A DNA stretch of 64,000 nucleotides from Notolepis coatsorum (GCA_963971535.1 OZ020589.1:93065182-93129181); one strand, 5' to 3'; shown: positions 34,813 to 45,660, counted from the stretch's first letter. Notes: a model not told the origin generated them from the sequence alone. Translations and numbers: made by a program.

Positions 34813-37800
34813 GTGAGTGTTGGAAGGAGAATGGGCTGTTCTGTTCGAACAACAAGGGGTTGGGAAAAGCAATTGCTTCATGTGAAATTATGTGAAGTAA
34901 TTAAAAGACCTCATGTTATTGTAATATGATGACGTATTGGAGGCACAGGCTATCTGATTATTGGCAATGGTATTAGCGTCGCATGACGGCAGATGAAAGG
35001 CTTTTCTGGCTAGGAAGCACGGTAAATCTGGTGTGTGCGACAGGGGCGCGTTCTGAGTATATAAAATCCCTAGAATTATTCTCAGGAAGAGGGCGCGGTA
35101 ATGATTGATGATTTGGTGGTTCTGAATGGGGAGAGAGCTGTGTATAAGATGGGCTCTGTTGCTATTTAGAACAGTCAAATCAGGTATGGTAAAGATGCGT
35201 GGGAACCTTTCATGATCAGGGAACTTGGTTTGTGCGATTACAGGGATAACACGTAGTAATTAATAGAAGGTAGGGGTGCCGGCGTGTTCAAGAGGCTCAA
35301 TAATAGAATGGTTTGCTGGCTGATCGCGTGATAGTCAGGACGTGTCTGCAGGGACCTATTCGGCCGAATTAAATGAAGATGTGTGTTCGTCCTTAGGCAT
35401 GCAATCGAATTGGGTCCGGAGATCCCTTTTTAATCTTGAGCGAAACCGGCGTGTTGATTGAATTACGTGCGCTGTGATACGAAAACATTGTGCTTAAAAA
35501 CAATTCGGTCGAGATGACTGATAAGTACTTAGTGGGAATTCGATTACGAAGCTGTGGTAAGCTTAAACATTCAGTATAAAAGTGTGTGCGATTACGTTTG
35601 ATCTCGTGTTTACTAGTCGCGCTGCTGTGCGACGTTCGAGAGACGATAATATGTGCGTGAATGGAGGTTTGTATTTTTTATTTGTAGTTAGGAAGCGTGT
35701 ATGGATGAATGGTTGGAGAATGGCTATGGTTAGGTATGATTGGTGGTACGTGTGAGAGTATTGTTGTATTATTATGTGATTTAAGTCACCGGTTAGCCGT
35801 GGGGAAATGTAATGATAACGCCGGTTTTTCGGGGCCCGTGGAACGCAGCAGCAGTTAGCTACTGTATTAGCCTCTGAGGCGACCGGAGGATGCGGCGGAC
35901 AAATAGGTGTAGGTTCAAATGTATAAGGTCGATCGATAGTGTCTTGGGATTACGGGGATGTGTTAGGCACTTAAAAATTTTCATATTCGTGGCGGATAAA
36001 ATAGTTGTATAATGTTTTAGGTGAACGGGATAGTATGTTGCGGGGACCCGGAAGTCGTTCTGAGCTCGCCGGTGGTGACGACAGAGGGGTCAAACTAGTG
36101 TTTTGTGGCGGCCTGTAGGCTGTTATGTTTTTAAATTTCTGTTTAGATCGCTACACTGACGTTTTGAGGGGATTAGGATTCTGTTGTGGGGAATGTGGTG
36201 TTATATTAACATTGCGAGGAGACGGCCCGCGCGGCGAAACGGGTCGATGGGTCGTTGGGGAACGTTTTTATGGGATCATGGGAGAAGCTAAGCTAATGCT
36301 ACCTAGCCGCGCTAACGGCTAAAGCGGTCGCTGGTTGTGACGTCATAAGGGTGCGCGGTCTGGCGGCCTGCGACGGAGCTAACGAAGCTAATATGCTAAG
36401 CTAACTGTGCTGACGTCATGGCATGACGGGGCTCTCGGGATGTCTCGCGATGGGACGTCCATCTTAGTGGGGGCGCCGGCGTCCATCTTGGGTGGGGCAC
36501 CAAGCGTCCGTTGTTAAGGGGAAGGTGGAGTTTATTTAGGAAAACGGTAGGGGGCGGAAGAGGACAGGATGAGTATTTTTGGGTTCTGCTCACAGAACGT
36601 TTTCATTAGGGGGTTAGTGTACTGGTAAAGTGAGATTAGATTGTTGTGCTTTAATCTGGTGGTGGATTGTGGGGCCTTGGCCCCCCCTCCCCCTTGTACG
36701 CTCTCTCTCACACACACCCCCCCCCTCTCTCTCTCTCTTTCTTTCTCTCTTTCCTTCTCTCACCCCCCCTCTCCCTCTCTCTCTTTCCTTCTCTCACCCC
36801 CCCTCCCCCTCTCTCTTTCTTTCCTTCTTTCACCCCCCCCCCCCTCTCTTTCTTTCCTTCTCTCACCCACCCTCCCCCTCTCTCTCTCTCTTTCCTTCTC
36901 TCACCCCCCCCCTCTCTCTCTCTCTTTCTTTCTCTCTTTCCTTCTCTCTCTTTCCTTCTCTCACCCCCCCCCTCTCCCTCTCTCTCTTTCCTTCTCTCAC
37001 CCCCTCTCCCCCTCTCTCTCTCTCACCCCCTCCCTCTCTTTCTTTCCTTCTTTCACCCCCCCCCCCCTCTCTTTCTTTCCTTCTCTCACCCACCCTCCCC
37101 CTCTCTCTCTCTCTTTCCTTCTCTCACCCCCCCCTCTCCCTCTCTCTCTTTCCTTCTCTCACCCCCCCCCCTCTCTCTCTCTCTCACCCCCTCCCTCTCT
37201 CTTTCACCCCCCCCTCTCTTTCTTTCCTTCTCTCACCCCCCCCTCTCTCTCTCTCTTGCTCCTTCCTCTCTCTCTCACTCTCTCTCTCTTCCCTCTCTCT
37301 CCCTTTTGCCTCCCCCCTCTCTCTCTCTCTCTCACCCCCCCTCTCTCTCTCTCTCCTCCCCCTCTCTCCCTCTCGCCTCCCCCCTCTCTCCCTCTCCCTC
37401 TCACCTCCTCCCCTCTCTCTCTCTCTTATCCCCCCCTCTCGCTCTCTCCCTCTCGCTCACTCCCTCCCCCTCACTCCCCTCATGGGTATGGGCACAGACT
37501 ATGTTGTGATGTGGTGTGGTATGAACGAGGGCTCTCGTTCCCACACCGCCTCTCTTCCATATTTTTTTCCCCCCTCGGCCCCCCCGAAACGCTCTCTCTT
37601 TCTCTCCTAGTTTGGGCCTGTATATAAATGTGGTTTTCTTTATGGGTTTCAAACGCGGTGTAGTGCTAGGTTTATTGTTTATTGCTGTTTACTGTAGGGT
37701 TCAAAGGCAGTTGGTTGAGTTTGGGACTTATTTAGTGTATGTTGTTGTTCCATATTCAGTTTTATTGTTATTTTTAGGGAATTTGTAGTGCTGGTAGTGG

Positions 37801-39288
37801 TATTGGCTGGCGTTAGGGCAATGATGTCGTACTCAACCGGCGATGGGGCCGTGCTCTCTGGCTCTCTCCAGGTCTCTGGCCACCTTCCGGTCTCTTGACT
37901 TAACGGAGAAATGTAGTGCTGCTGACCCGGGGCAACGCGGGTTCAGGTTGACGAAGCTGCATATGGACCATATGATGTGGTCCCTGGGTGGCGGCCGGTC
38001 GTGTTGAACCAGTGGCGCTACGCTTTGGTCGACAAGGCGCTCGTACTTCTTCCCTTGCATTTGGACGAGCTCCGGCTGGTAAGGCGGGGGCTCCGTGTCA
38101 GTATTTTTTGTGTGGCGTTCATGTTGGTGGGCCGTAAGTCGGAGCATATTTACTCTGCTCGGCTGCGCCTGCGATGGGGGTGTGGGTAGACAGTTCGTCG
38201 TAGCTCACTGTCTGCCTCCACGCCTTGACGGGGATGCGCTATGTGTGCGACTCGTCGATGCTCGCTGCCACACTGCGCACATTTTTCATTTTAAACGGGG
38301 GTACGGGGACTGCTAGACGTCGTGGCGGGGGTGGGCTCGCTGTCTGCCACCGCGCATTAACGGGGATGCACTATGCGTGCACTCGTCAAAGGCTCGCTGC
38401 CACACTACGCGCATTGGGTTATATTGTGTGTGGGTATTTGGGTGACTGTGGTTACGGTGGTTGAGTGGTGTCAGAGGTGCTGTATGTGTGTGGCAGTGGT
38501 TGTGAGTGGAATTAATTTTGGATATCCTTGTGTAGGAGGCCCGGGGTTTCGCGTTCCAGGTTGCAAACTGGGGGTGACGCCGTGGGCCACAGGACGAGTT
38601 GACCAGTGAGATGTCATTGGTCGGCAGGGATTTCAATGTGGGGATGGTGTCGGCACCTGTGTTTATGAACGGGTTGTGTGACACTGTTCTGAATGCACGG
38701 GGACTTCAGTGACATAAGGCACTGAAAATTGATTTCTGTTCTCGTGAGGAGCGCGTTTTAACACCTAAGGGGTTAGGTGTTACGGGGGTAATATAGAAAT
38801 TGTGTGGTGAAATATGTATGTTACTGATATGTATAATGTAATATGAGCGGAATACATTGTTAGGCTTTCACGGACAGAAATAAATATAGTTACACATACA
38901 CATAGTCATTTGCAAAGAACAATTAGAGTAAAAGTGAGATTATTCACCTAAATTACCATGTCCAATACAGATGTTTAGAAATGATAGGCTGTAAATAACA
39001 AATTTCTGATTGACCAACAGAAGGAGAAGGCTGATGCAAAATAAGTTCCCCAGAGTTGTGTTAAGGAGGATCATGACAACGGGATTGAGAGTTCTGGTTT
39101 TCCAATGGAGACAACTGAAAAAAGATTAAGGCTGTGTCATTGATAAATCAAAAACGAAAATTGCACAAATGCTCTCAAGTGATTTTAGTATAGGAGATGC
39201 CCGACATTCCATGCTTAAAGATAAATGATGGATTGTGAACGGGAAATGTCACTGATAATTAAGTGTATTTTTTCTTCTCTCTTCACAG
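34813..39288 (+). other. leader intron of copy B
   Basis: The donor is GAGAG|GTGAGTG at 34812/34813, 120 nt after the primer site start. The acceptor is TTTTTTCTTCTCTCTTCACAG ending at 39288, shown here in part as TTCTCTCTTCACAG. Exon 2 then runs 227 nt to the gag ATG. Size (4476 bp) and both splice sites match copy A. It has no credible gene. Splicing is inferred. Confidence 0.65.
36700..37480 (+). repeat. 780-bp polypyrimidine (CT/C-run) tract
   Basis: Nearly pure pyrimidine on the element's sense strand, with (CT)n, CCTTCTCTCACC and C-runs. It yields three long Ser/Leu/Pro-rich open frames over 280-328 codons that are artefacts of composition. It lies mid-intron, as the GA tract does in copy A. 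Confidence 0.95.
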
Positions 39289-39515
39289 CTGCTCCAGGAC
39301 GGGCGGCCAGCACTGACAATTTCGAACCCCAACAGGGAAATCGAAGAGACTGTTGAAAGTCGGGGGGTATAGTATCACACAGCGAAGTATCAATTCCTGT
39401 TTGCACCAATATAGAAGTGTGAGTGAAATTAACTCAAGTTTGGTCAAAATAGTTTCAATACAGAGAAACTTGCTTTCCAAACGGTGACATTACGAGTGTT
39501 TGAAGAAAGGTGAGA

Positions 39516-40706
39516 ATGGAAAATACACAGATAGGAGCAACTGGAGGGTTAGATGCACTAACCATAGAAAGGGTAGACAATCTGTCTATTTCAACGACAG
39601 GAGAGGTCACAATAAAAGTGACGAAAAAATGGCCAAAGATATTCAGGCCATTACAGAACCTTGTATTTAAAGGAGGCCGGTATAGAATGCGTACCCAAAT
39701 TAAGAAACAGAAAAAGAGATTACGAAAGGTGATGAAAGGAAATAATGCCGGTAGTGGGGTAATGCCGATAACCTCTGCAGACATTACATTGACCGAATTG
39801 AACAGTGACGTTAACCTAATTGACTGGAATGTGATCGACTCCCCTCTAGTGTCCAGTGTGACGGAGGGACTGGAAATAATGTCTTTAACCCCGCCACAGG
39901 GAGTCGTTGCAGCAAGCGACCCAGAGACAACTGTATTACCCGAGTCGATCCACGCTGAAGTGTCCGTTGCGGGAGACTGCCAGTTAACCAAGGGACAACG
40001 AAATCGGCTGAGGAGAGCGATACATGAACAGTTTTTACAGCCCACTTGTGTCTCGTGCCCAGGTTTTCTCCACCCCCACCATCAGTACCAAACTGAGGGA
40101 TGTGGCCCGATGACTAGGAGTCAGTCAGCAAGGGCCAGGGTGGAGGAAGAGGGGAAGACGTGCCTCCCTCTAGAACGACAGCTAGCCGAGGCTAGACAGG
40201 TAGTGGAATACCTCCAAGGCCTAATCCAGTCCACACAGCCCGGAGGGGAGACAGGTTCCAATGGAGAACCAGATGGCCAGAGACGGGCCCAGTTGGGGCC
40301 ACAAGGGGGTCCTGCGCCGGAACAACAACAAACCCCAAGAGGGAGACAGTGGCAACCACGAGGAAGAGGTGGAGGCAGAGGCAGGAATCCGAATGGATAC
40401 GCGGTGCGGCGGATGGAGTGTTGGTCGTGCGGGACTCTCGGACACCTTTCTCGGGAATGTGCTCAAGGGACTGTGACTGAACCAAATAGGTACGTGGCTT
40501 TCTCCTCAGAACAGGCTCCAGGGAACCATGGCGATGATGGCATACAGCCAGGACATGCTCGGGGCCCGATGACCCCAGTGTCATCCGGTCACAGGCGACT
40601 GACCCACCGGGTCCCACAACCCGGGGGAGACCGCCAGTGTTGTTGGATCTGTGGAGTGAAAGGTCATTTTCAAAGGTCATGTCTGCAGAGGCCACCGGCA
40701 GAATAA
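39516..40706 (+). CDS. gag: Gag with two zinc knuckles
   Basis: 396 codons from the ATG at 39516; the preceding in-frame GTG at 39510 is not a likely start. The N-terminal ~110 residues are the part shared with copy A (DNLSIS, FRPLQNLVFK, basic IKKQKKRLRK). A middle region has MTRSQSARAR and a short helical ERQLAEARQVVEYLQGL. Then comes a Gly/Arg-rich RNA-binding-like stretch (RGRGGGRGRN). Two CCHC knuckles follow: CWSCGTLGHLSREC near residue 308 and CWICGVKGHFQRSC near the end (C-x2-C-x4-H-x4-C). Gag should bind and package the RNA. No clear major homology region was seen, so the retroviral subgroup is open. It stops at 40704-40706, followed by no pol in any frame. Confidence 0.85.
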   Translation: MENTQIGATGGLDALTIERVDNLSISTTGEVTIKVTKKWPKIFRPLQNLVFKGGRYRMRTQIKKQKKRLRKVMKGNNAGSGVMPITSADITLTELNSDVNLIDWNVIDSPLVSSVTEGLEIMSLTPPQGVVAASDPETTVLPESIHAEVSVAGDCQLTKGQRNRLRRAIHEQFLQPTCVSCPGFLHPHHQYQTEGCGPMTRSQSARARVEEEGKTCLPLERQLAEARQVVEYLQGLIQSTQPGGETGSNGEPDGQRRAQLGPQGGPAPEQQQTPRGRQWQPRGRGGGRGRNPNGYAVRRMECWSCGTLGHLSRECAQGTVTEPNRYVAFSSEQAPGNHGDDGIQPGHARGPMTPVSSGHRRLTHRVPQPGGDRQCCWICGVKGHFQRSCLQRPPAE

Positions 40707-42896
40707 AAATATATGCAACTGACTAGGGTAAAGGTGGGATATATTGAATAATAGAAAATGCTCCTAATTAGATTAGAATAAAAATAGAATAAAAAATAAA
40801 TAGAGGGGTTAGGTGATTAGATTATGAATGGAAGTTACTAAAAACGGATGTATGAGTGACTGACAAATGCATGAACTAATCAGACTAACAAGAAAATCAA
40901 ATGATGTTAAACAGTTAATATTGACACTGCGGAAGCTAGTGGTCAGTGAATTATCCATGCTTGGTCAATATTCAGATTGGTCAAAGGGTGGAGTGCATGA
41001 ATAGGAGATTAAAAAGACCCATAGTTGTTTCTAGTTTTTTATAGTATTGATAGATGTGTATTAACAGTTATGAGCAATAGATATAGGTGTTTATTTACTT
41101 TTATTTTTATTCATTTGATTTCCCTTTTTGTTTCTTAGTTAATACGGGGGTGTATAAGCCTCTAGATGATAGGTTAAAAATGAGCTCAAAGTAAAAAGAA
41201 AAAGCTCACAAGTTTGGATTATTTTTTCATTTATTGGTTTGGCATGGTTTTTCTTTGTATGTTTTGTTTTCTGTTTCCTTTCTTTCTATATATTTTTTTC
41301 TTAGGGTACCTGGCAAGCTGGGAGTGATCTCGACACATCAGGACTGGGTAGTATATGTCTGTAAAATGGACTGGGAACAAAGTGGATGGACATGAGCTGG
41401 TTCATGGATTTTTGTTCTCCGCCCATTGAACACCCGGTTTTAGGGGCTGGGGGTGTGTCGTGATTGGTGAAAGTGTTGGGAAGCATGATTCTCTGTACAT
41501 TAATAAAGCTCAATAGGTTTGGTCGCTATTGGCCAAATTAGTCTTTGTGTAGGGTGTGAACATGTGCAATTGATGATTGGCTTGTGGGGGACTCCGTGGG
41601 CTTGATGAAGGCTGGCGGAGAGTGTGGAAGATGTGTGTTTAAGGCGGACTGTGATTTGTTGCCATACACACAGGATTACTGGGAGAGTGGATGTGTCAGT
41701 GCTGACCGTCCGGGCCGGGGTGCAGCTGTCCAAAGGACGAAGGTAACGATGTTTGAATGTATATTCCACATCGAAGGGTTATGACAGCATAATATAATGA
41801 GAGCCATGTGAATTTTTCAGAATTTTGAAAATTAATGATCTAGAAGCCATGAAATATATAGATAAATGATTTGGAAAAGAAAGTTGTCAAAACTCAGACC
41901 AGTAAAGAGAGTCTGAGGGAGGAAAAGTATGGATCCTCAATCAATTGTTGTGGTAGAAGTGACCTGCACTGTCCCGAAACGAAATCTATATTCACTGCAG
42001 GATACAAATGGGAGACTGGGGAACCAGACACTGGCTAGTGTCTACCCAGGTTCCATGGGGAACCACAACACTGCGGGTACCAAGAGAACCAGGAGAAGCC
42101 TACCTCTCAGGCCGGGAGAGTTCCGGCCAACGCAGTGACCGGGTCTTGAGGCTTCAGAGGGAAACGACAGGCAACCAACGAGGAGACAGGCGGCTAGGCC
42201 TCAGCAACAACTCCGGCTGTCAACAGACGCAAGGCCTTAACCATTGACCAGGGGGTCTACAAGGGAAAGGGGGGAGCTGCTATCGCCCCTATAATCCAAG
42301 GGTCAACAGGGGTTGAGCAGCCAGCGACGACCTCCCCACCGCTGTGACAGCAATAGAAAAATACAGCAGGGGGTTCTACCCCCTAATAGAGGTCAACACG
42401 AGTCAAGATGTTCTCGACAGAAGATGGGGTGTGATAAGAAAGGCAATTTGCTTTCTAAATTCCACCTCCCAGAATGGGGGGTCGCATCCAGCAGTCGTGA
42501 ACTGCACCAGCTCTGAGAAATAAAGAAAAGGCCGGGTCAATCTAGAAAACATTGACCCCCCTCCTCACTGCTCCAAGTCAGAATTTGACAACTCACAGTT
42601 GAAACCAATGGAAATTGATCTTGGTACGAAAACAGGTTGTTAAAGACTGTACACGGGATCACAAAAACTGAAACTGCTAATAACGGTGTTATATTGAATT
42701 TATAATTATACATAAGAAAGAGATATAGAAAACGAATGTTAGGTTGAATTTTAGGATCTGAGTGTGGCAAACCATATGTATTTTATCCCAGTATGATTTA
42801 AAAATTTCTTAAATTCTTATCCAGAAAGTAGTGTGTAGAAATTAGGATCTATGTTTAAACATAATTAAGGATAGATAAACTATCCGAGTGTGGAAA
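40707..42896 (+). other. 3' internal region of copy B, no recognisable pol or env
   Basis: AT-rich to 41500, then mixed. Short frames at 41929-42138 (MDPQSIVVVEVTC) and around 42313 have no family match by eye. No YxDD, DTG/DSG or integrase HHCC pattern was seen. A strong purine run GGGAAAGGGGGGAGC lies near 42263-42277. The stretch 42100-42680 matches 59953-60700 in copy C, including CATTGACCCCCCT and AAGTCAGAATTTGACA, so it is a conserved family segment. Confidence 0.6.
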
Positions 42897-44176
42897 TGTG
42901 GTAGATTTTAACATAGCTCATTCTAATGGGAGTTCAAATTAAACTAATGTGTAGAAACAGTCGAAGTGGAACACTTGGCCCTCAAACTATAGTTCATAGA
43001 TTGTGTGTGTGTTTACAGAGACTGATTGACATTGTGGCCACACAGAGGTCGATTTACATATAGAGTGAGTGGTCAAATAATTCTATTTACGACAGGAACC
43101 TGAGGGCCATCTGCCAGGCCAAGGAAGAGCTTAAGACAATGGGCTTTGTCGATCGGAACAAAGGACCAATAGGTCACATAAACATGTTATCTCGCTGGAG
43201 TCTCCTGTGACACACACTTAGAGACAGAAGTCTGAGGAGGAAAGTTTAAGCTCCACTATTGCTGTAACTAAATCTATGTTTAAATCCTTAATTTAAGCTC
43301 CAAACAAGCTGTAGCTATTTCCTGGTATATTGTACTTGTAATCTTGAATTCTGAAGCCATATTAAACTGTGTAAAATCAGATGATGTAAGTTAAAATATA
43401 AATAGAATAGGCTTATTTACATTGGGGTAAGAATTCTGAGGTAGTTAGTTTTCACTTAAAGTGAAAATAAGTCACTATGATAAGAAATGTGTTCAAGGAT
43501 AATATCTCTGTGTTTAGGTGATCAATTACAATTCAAATATATATGTTATGAAATCAATAATGCAATGTATGAAAGTAGATTGTTAGATTAAATGAAACAA
43601 ATGAAAGTATATTTGACTGTGTAAGGACCGCCTCCATTTGCATTCAAACATAGAGAGGCGGTGATTGGACAAACCACAGCTTATGATGTCATCACAACGA
43701 GACCCTGCGCCTTGAGATAAAATGAGATGTTGTGATGGGAAGAGACACTCTGGAAACCCAACTCACAGGACAACACCTCTTACCACCGATCCACACTCAA
43801 GGCGGGCAGGTCAGCAGAAGAACAAAGGACATCGCTTTTGGAGGGAAAACTGAACTATACTTTGATCCCTAGCCAAGGGAACAAAGCCATCATCAACTAT
43901 CATTCTTCATCTACTATAAATATTAGTCTGGTTGTTATCAAGACGGCATAGGGTCTTTGATCACAATTATAGCATTCGTTATTGTAATTTGTATACAACT
44001 CTTAACTTTGATTAAACAGCTGTTGTTATAACCTTTTCCTCCTGAATTCCTTCTGCCTGCACCGCTGAGAAGATATAAGTAATTCCCAGAGCTTTAGAGT
44101 TATTGAAACAACGCAGAGTACTAACCACCCGGTTCTGATACAGAGCAGAACCGTAATAGCTTGGGAATCCACTTCA
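42897..44176 (+). repeat. 3' LTR of copy B
   Basis: 1280 bp, the near-identical partner of 33411-34689. It is preceded by GAGTGTGGAAA, a weak polypurine-like run also found before the LTR of copy C (AAGTGTGGAA). Confidence 0.92.
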
Positions 44177-44331
44177 GAAGTCTTAAAGGGATCACATTCA
44201 CATAGCTGAATATAGTTGCACAACTGGATAATATTTGTATTATTACTAGGATGAACTTAAAATCATTCAAAACAATTATTACATAACAATTATTACAATG
44301 AAACGCAGATGGGTATATTATAAAATATTTA

Positions 44332-44793
44332 TTAAAGAATATTACAAATCATGCTGCAACCTTTTTTATCAATAATATAAGCGTGCATAACATCAATAAT
44401 GTGATTAATATCTAAAGTTTCTAAACACTTATGATTTTTCAGCTTAAAAGCCGTAACATCCACTATTACTGTGTATAAACATAACAGGTGTGCTCTGTTA
44501 AAATGACCATTCATATGATCTAAAATAGTAACTAAGCTGTTTTCAGATAGAAGACTTTCATCCTCTGAGAGTGTCTCTATCATATATTGCCAATTATTTA
44601 ACAAGCCTTTCTCTCTCACCAGCTTCAACATATTTTCAAAAAGCCTTAAGCGCAGGCTATTGACATTCCCGGTTACAGTGTACAAGTGGGCATCGTTGAC
44701 TTTATTAGCTATAGCATGCTTTAAAAGCAATGCGATATCATAGTTTATAGAGGTCGTAATACAGCTGGTAGTCCTACTGAAGAAATTCCCCAT
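44332..44793 (-). CDS. Bcl-2-like protein (possible viral-type apoptosis inhibitor)
   Basis: 153 aa, starting MGNFFSRTT, an N-myristoylation-type start. The N-terminal ~51 codons lie in the unique core and the rest in the inverted repeat. The C-terminal half resembles the Bcl-2/E1B-19K core. HFNRAHLLCLYTVIVDV could be the BH1/alpha-5 segment (NR in place of NWGR). IIDVMHAYIIDKKGC could be alpha-6 with BH2 (W-I-x-[DE]-x-G-G-W pattern, with Y and C in place of both Trp). No C-terminal membrane anchor is seen. Bcl-2 homologues occur as accessory genes in many animal DNA viruses. An AATAAA lies just after the stop on its strand. The family call is by pattern only; it could be another all-helical protein. 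Confidence 0.45.
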   Translation of the reverse strand: MGNFFSRTTSCITTSINYDIALLLKHAIANKVNDAHLYTVTGNVNSLRLRLFENMLKLVREKGLLNNWQYMIETLSEDESLLSENSLVTILDHMNGHFNRAHLLCLYTVIVDVTAFKLKNHKCLETLDINHIIDVMHAYIIDKKGCSMICNIL

Positions 44794-44963
44794 TTCCTAT
44801 GCTACGATCCCGATACTTTAAACAACAGGTGATATAGGGTGTGTATTTCTGTATGGGGGTGGGGATGAACCTGCGGACGGGTCTGTATGACGCTATAGAT
44901 GTGTAGGATAGAAACCTATATATTTAGAGAGTTCCCTCTTAGAGAGACCCTAAAAAAAATAAA
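44794..44963. promoter_or_regulatory. divergent promoter region between two core genes
   Basis: 170 bp between oppositely facing starts. On the plus strand a TATA-like CTATATATTTAGAG lies at about 44918, about 45 bp before the ATG, followed by AGAGTTCCCTCTTAGAGAGA. A G-rich stretch (GTATGGGGGTGGGGATG) lies in the middle. Promoter use is inferred. Confidence 0.4.
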
Positions 44964-45569
44964 ATGGCGAGCAGTCTAGCTACATCTACTATACGCACGT
45001 CAGCCCTAGTAGCGCATTTTAAGGCAGAGTTACTTGCACCATCCAAATTTGGTAGCGTGTTTTATAAAGAGATATGGCCCCTCAGGGATGGGGTCCTCGG
45101 ATTCTGTTATGATGTTAAATTTGAGAGAGTTGTCTTCTACAAGACCTCCTTGGAAAATTTCCAGGGTGTTGGAAGAAGATCTGAGATAGACCTATCGGAG
45201 ACGGAATTTTGGAAAATGAAAAAAGATTCATATGAGGCTATGGATGGATTAGTGGGTAGAACGCTTAAGGACGGGCATATATTCACCCTGGTAATAAGCT
45301 CAATAGACTACGGGTATGTGTATTACGGGCGGATATCTATAAAAAGTACTCTGGCTTTTGGTGTAGAGACTAATCTAACCATCTTCTCAAGGTTCCTTAA
45401 TACAAGTCATGAGTATATCCTCTTCTCAGTACCGGTAACGGCCTGGTTAGAATGTCTACGGACTTGCGGATTGGTTACTAACGCAGGGGTTAAGGTGAGG
45501 ACAGACCTGGTTCATTTAAAAAGACGTCTATTCCCATACACCGAATCAGAGGAGATGGAGTGCGATTGA
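44964..45569 (+). CDS. uncharacterised 201-aa protein of the Polinton-like core
   Basis: The start MASSLATSTIRTSALVAHF fits an ATG in good context (AAAATGGCG), about 45 bp after a TATA-like box. It looks globular, with mixed charge and several beta-like stretches (FTLVISSIDYGYVYYGRISI, TNLTIFSRFL, EYILFSVPV) and an acidic end ESEEMECD. There is no signal peptide, membrane segment or metal motif. It ends 92 bp before the next gene on the same strand, which has its own TTTAAAAAG upstream. I do not recognise the family. The clean frame in an element full of dead sequence suggests a real, recently functional gene. Confidence 0.7.
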   Translation: MASSLATSTIRTSALVAHFKAELLAPSKFGSVFYKEIWPLRDGVLGFCYDVKFERVVFYKTSLENFQGVGRRSEIDLSETEFWKMKKDSYEAMDGLVGRTLKDGHIFTLVISSIDYGYVYYGRISIKSTLAFGVETNLTIFSRFLNTSHEYILFSVPVTAWLECLRTCGLVTNAGVKVRTDLVHLKRRLFPYTESEEMECD

Positions 45570-45660
45570 CCCTCATCGAAGGGGCGGAGGATGGGGCGTG
45601 TCAACCCTAAATCCTCCTTTAAAAAGACTTACAGTGCATTTGTAGTTTTAGATAGCAATC

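Larger units (their letters stand above)
33411..44176 (+). mobile_element. complete LTR retrotransposon copy B (gag only)
   Basis: A 10766-bp element with two ~1.28 kb LTRs, flanked by GAAG (33407-33410 and 44177-44180). The right inverted repeat keeps the empty site (CATTTCGAAGTCTTTAAGGG in reverse), confirming insertion and the 4-bp duplication. Internal order is primer-binding site, short exon, ~4.5 kb leader intron, gag, then about 2.2 kb with no recognisable coding. No protease, reverse transcriptase, RNase H or integrase motif was found. The element would need enzymes from a relative. A 4-bp duplication occurs in gammaretrovirus-like and some other ERVs, while Ty3/gypsy usually gives 5. 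Confidence 0.9.
27482..44642 (+). repeat. left terminal inverted repeat (interrupted by LTR element 33411-44176)
   Basis: The segments 27482-33410 and 44181-44642 together (about 6.39 kb) are the inverse of 46501-52788. The inner edge is where AAAAAGCCTTAAGCG departs from the right copy. The sequence is AT-rich. It holds a LINE, an L2 tail, a minisatellite and GC-box-like repeats (GGGGGCGGGAC, GAGGCGGGAC) near the outer end. Apart from the LINE and the inner gene there is no credible coding sequence; 31060-33410 is empty. A ~70-bp tandem duplication near 32570-32690 is present only in this copy. Confidence 0.85.

Noticed and set aside
36630..37627. Three overlapping open frames of 280-328 codons
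   Set aside because: They are Ser/Leu/Pro strings from a CT tract, open in all three frames at once, inside an inferred intron.
37833..38684. Frames of 70-120 codons on both strands in the copy B leader
   Set aside because: They overlap each other on opposite strands, have no match in copy A, and lie in the inferred intron.
39455..40045. Minus-strand 196-codon frame opposite gag
   Set aside because: Shadow of the real gag frame; the plus-strand frame has zinc knuckles and a matching copy A.
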